From Imtechella halotolerans (lineage in GTDB: Bacteria; Bacteroidota; Bacteroidia; Flavobacteriales; Flavobacteriaceae): a DNA stretch of 64,000 nt. Both the position numbers and the translations under genes were made by a program. Below are positions 63,033 through 64,000 of this stretch, in pieces; the stretch's first letter is position 1, and the number at the start of each line of letters is the position of its first letter. The notes below the pieces were generated by a model that saw nothing but the letters and a program-made list of their open reading frames with translations, was not told where the DNA came from and searched no databases. The DNA lies in contig NZ_CP117969.2 in assembly GCF_028743515.2 (NCBI RefSeq), positions 2,947,501-3,011,500 on the forward strand. The letters run 5' to 3'.

Positions 63033-64000
63033 TCAATGTTTATTACTTGAAATAATTAAGTCAGCTGTTTTTTGACTTGCACCGCGTCCACCTAATATCT
63101 GTTCTAATCTGTAATATTCCATAAAAAGGTGTTCCCGGTGGTTTTTATCTAATATTTTGCGAAGTTCTATTTCTAACTTTTTAGAGTTGCATTCACCTTG
63201 GATTAATTCTGTTACTACCTCCCGGTCCATGATTAAGTTGACCAGCGATATATATTTTAATGTAATTATTCTTTTTGCAATTTGATATGATACCCAATTA
63301 CCTTTATAGCATACTACTTCAGGTACTTTAAAAAGTGCAGTTTCTAGAGTGGCAGTACCACTTGTTACTATCGCAGCATGCGCAACACTTAAAAGATCAT
63401 ATGTTTTATTGGCAATATAACTGACGTCTTTAGAACCTATGAAGGGCTTATAAAATTCAAATTCCTGACTTGGAGCTCCAGCAATTACAAATTGATATTC
63501 AGGAAATTTAGGAAGCATTGTAAGCATGACATTTAACAATTTTTTGATTTCTTGCTTCCTGCTTCCAGGCAGTAATGCTATAATTGGTCGGTCGTCCAGG
63601 TTATTTGCCTTTTTGAAATCATCTGGATGGATCTGTTCTCTGTCTGCTATAGCATCAAGCAAGGGATGTCCGACAAAATGCACAGGGAACGAATGCTTTT
63701 TTTCGTAAAAATCCTTCTCAAAAGGAAGGATGACATACATTTTATCTACATCTCGCTTGATTGCTTTAATTCGATTTTCTTTCCAAGCCCATAACTGAGG
63801 AGAAATGTAATAATGTGTTGGAATACCTCTGAGTTTAGCCCAATGTGCTATACGCATATTAAAACCTGGATAATCTATAAAGATTAACACATCTGGTTTA
63901 AAAGCATTTATGTCTTCTTTGCATAAAGTGATGTTTTTTAGTATAGTACGTAGGTTTAGTAGTACTTCTAAAAAACCCATGAAGGCCAGATCTCGATAGT
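63033..64000 (-). CDS. lpxB: Lipid-A-disaccharide synthase (5' part outside window)
   Basis: This is a GT19 enzyme that joins UDP-2,3-diacylglucosamine and lipid X to form the lipid A disaccharide on the inner face of the inner membrane. The visible 322 residues include YRDLAFMGFLEVL at the cut end, DVLIFIDYPGFNMRIA, HYYISPQLWAWKE, VGHPLLD, LLPGSRKQEI and TSGTATLETALF, all LpxB signatures. The frame stays open to base 64000, and the Met at 63978-63980 is internal, as the family has about 45 more residues before it. Confidence 0.95.
   Translation of the reverse strand, partial: YRDLAFMGFLEVLLNLRTILKNITLCKEDINAFKPDVLIFIDYPGFNMRIAHWAKLRGIPTHYYISPQLWAWKENRIKAIKRDVDKMYVILPFEKDFYEKKHSFPVHFVGHPLLDAIADREQIHPDDFKKANNLDDRPIIALLPGSRKQEIKKLLNVMLTMLPKFPEYQFVIAGAPSQEFEFYKPFIGSKDVSYIANKTYDLLSVAHAAIVTSGTATLETALFKVPEVVCYKGNWVSYQIAKRIITLKYISLVNLIMDREVVTELIQGECNSKKLEIELRKILDKNHREHLFMEYYRLEQILGGRGASQKTADLIISSNKH

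Noticed and set aside
1-64000. CRISPR arrays, restriction-modification, toxin-antitoxin or other defence genes
   Set aside because: No regular repeat-spacer pattern and no recognisable defence proteins were seen on either strand.

Overview
This 64-kb window is a low-GC chromosome segment from a member of the Bacteroidota, almost certainly a Flavobacteriaceae bacterium. The evidence is a PorP/SprF type IX secretion protein, SusC/SusD outer-membrane pairs, DUF6089 next to bamA, the flavobacterial coaX-OMP-TPR-lptC order, a GYDIA-type GHMP kinase beside a class II HMG-CoA reductase, and many intergenic TAnnTTTG (Bacteroidota -7) promoter boxes. Both ends cut through genes: a PiT phosphate transporter at the left and lpxB at the right.

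Left third (1-17140), housekeeping. It holds the PiT C-terminus, a three-domain Nfu protein, PorP/SprF and a gamma-carbonic anhydrase. A long minus-strand envelope block follows (CBS protein, nadK, DUF6089, uppS, bamA, two OmpH/Skp chaperones, murI). Plus-strand pdxJ, an alpha/beta hydrolase, a holin-like membrane protein, tig, clpP and clpX come next.

Middle (17181-45324), accessory carbohydrate region. A minus-strand LytTR response regulator and sensor kinase face a 13-gene plus-strand polysaccharide utilization locus (PUL) of about 26 kb. It encodes four GH92 alpha-mannosidases, GH130, GH20, GH29, a PNGase F-like amidase, a glycosylasparaginase, a CBM9 protein, a GHL10-like lipoprotein of unknown activity, an SSS-family symporter and a distal SusC/SusD pair. 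My reading is a system for whole N-glycan breakdown. Glycans are detached from protein by PNGase F or, at the Asn-GlcNAc stub, by glycosylasparaginase. Fucose, alpha-mannose and GlcNAc are trimmed outside the cytoplasm. Small core saccharides are imported, and the beta-mannosyl-GlcNAc bond is phosphorolysed in the cytoplasm. A strong terminator, a decayed ISL3/ISAon1-like transposase fragment and a tRNA-Phe close the locus.

Right third (45811-64000), housekeeping again. It has coaX, an outer-membrane protein, a TPR protein, lptC, a small membrane protein, a CBS/CorC hemolysin-family protein and PpiD. Minus-strand mevalonate genes (HMG-CoA reductase and a GHMP kinase) follow. Then come a peptide-use cluster (DPP IV-type S9 peptidase and two POT transporters), a secreted thioredoxin, and minus-strand NlpC/P60 and lpxB.

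The most unusual observations are the N-glycan PUL with its four divergent GH92 enzymes, its unexplained GHL10-like protein and its distal SusCD; and a perfect 14-bp terminator-type hairpin that lies inside the lptC signal-peptide codons.
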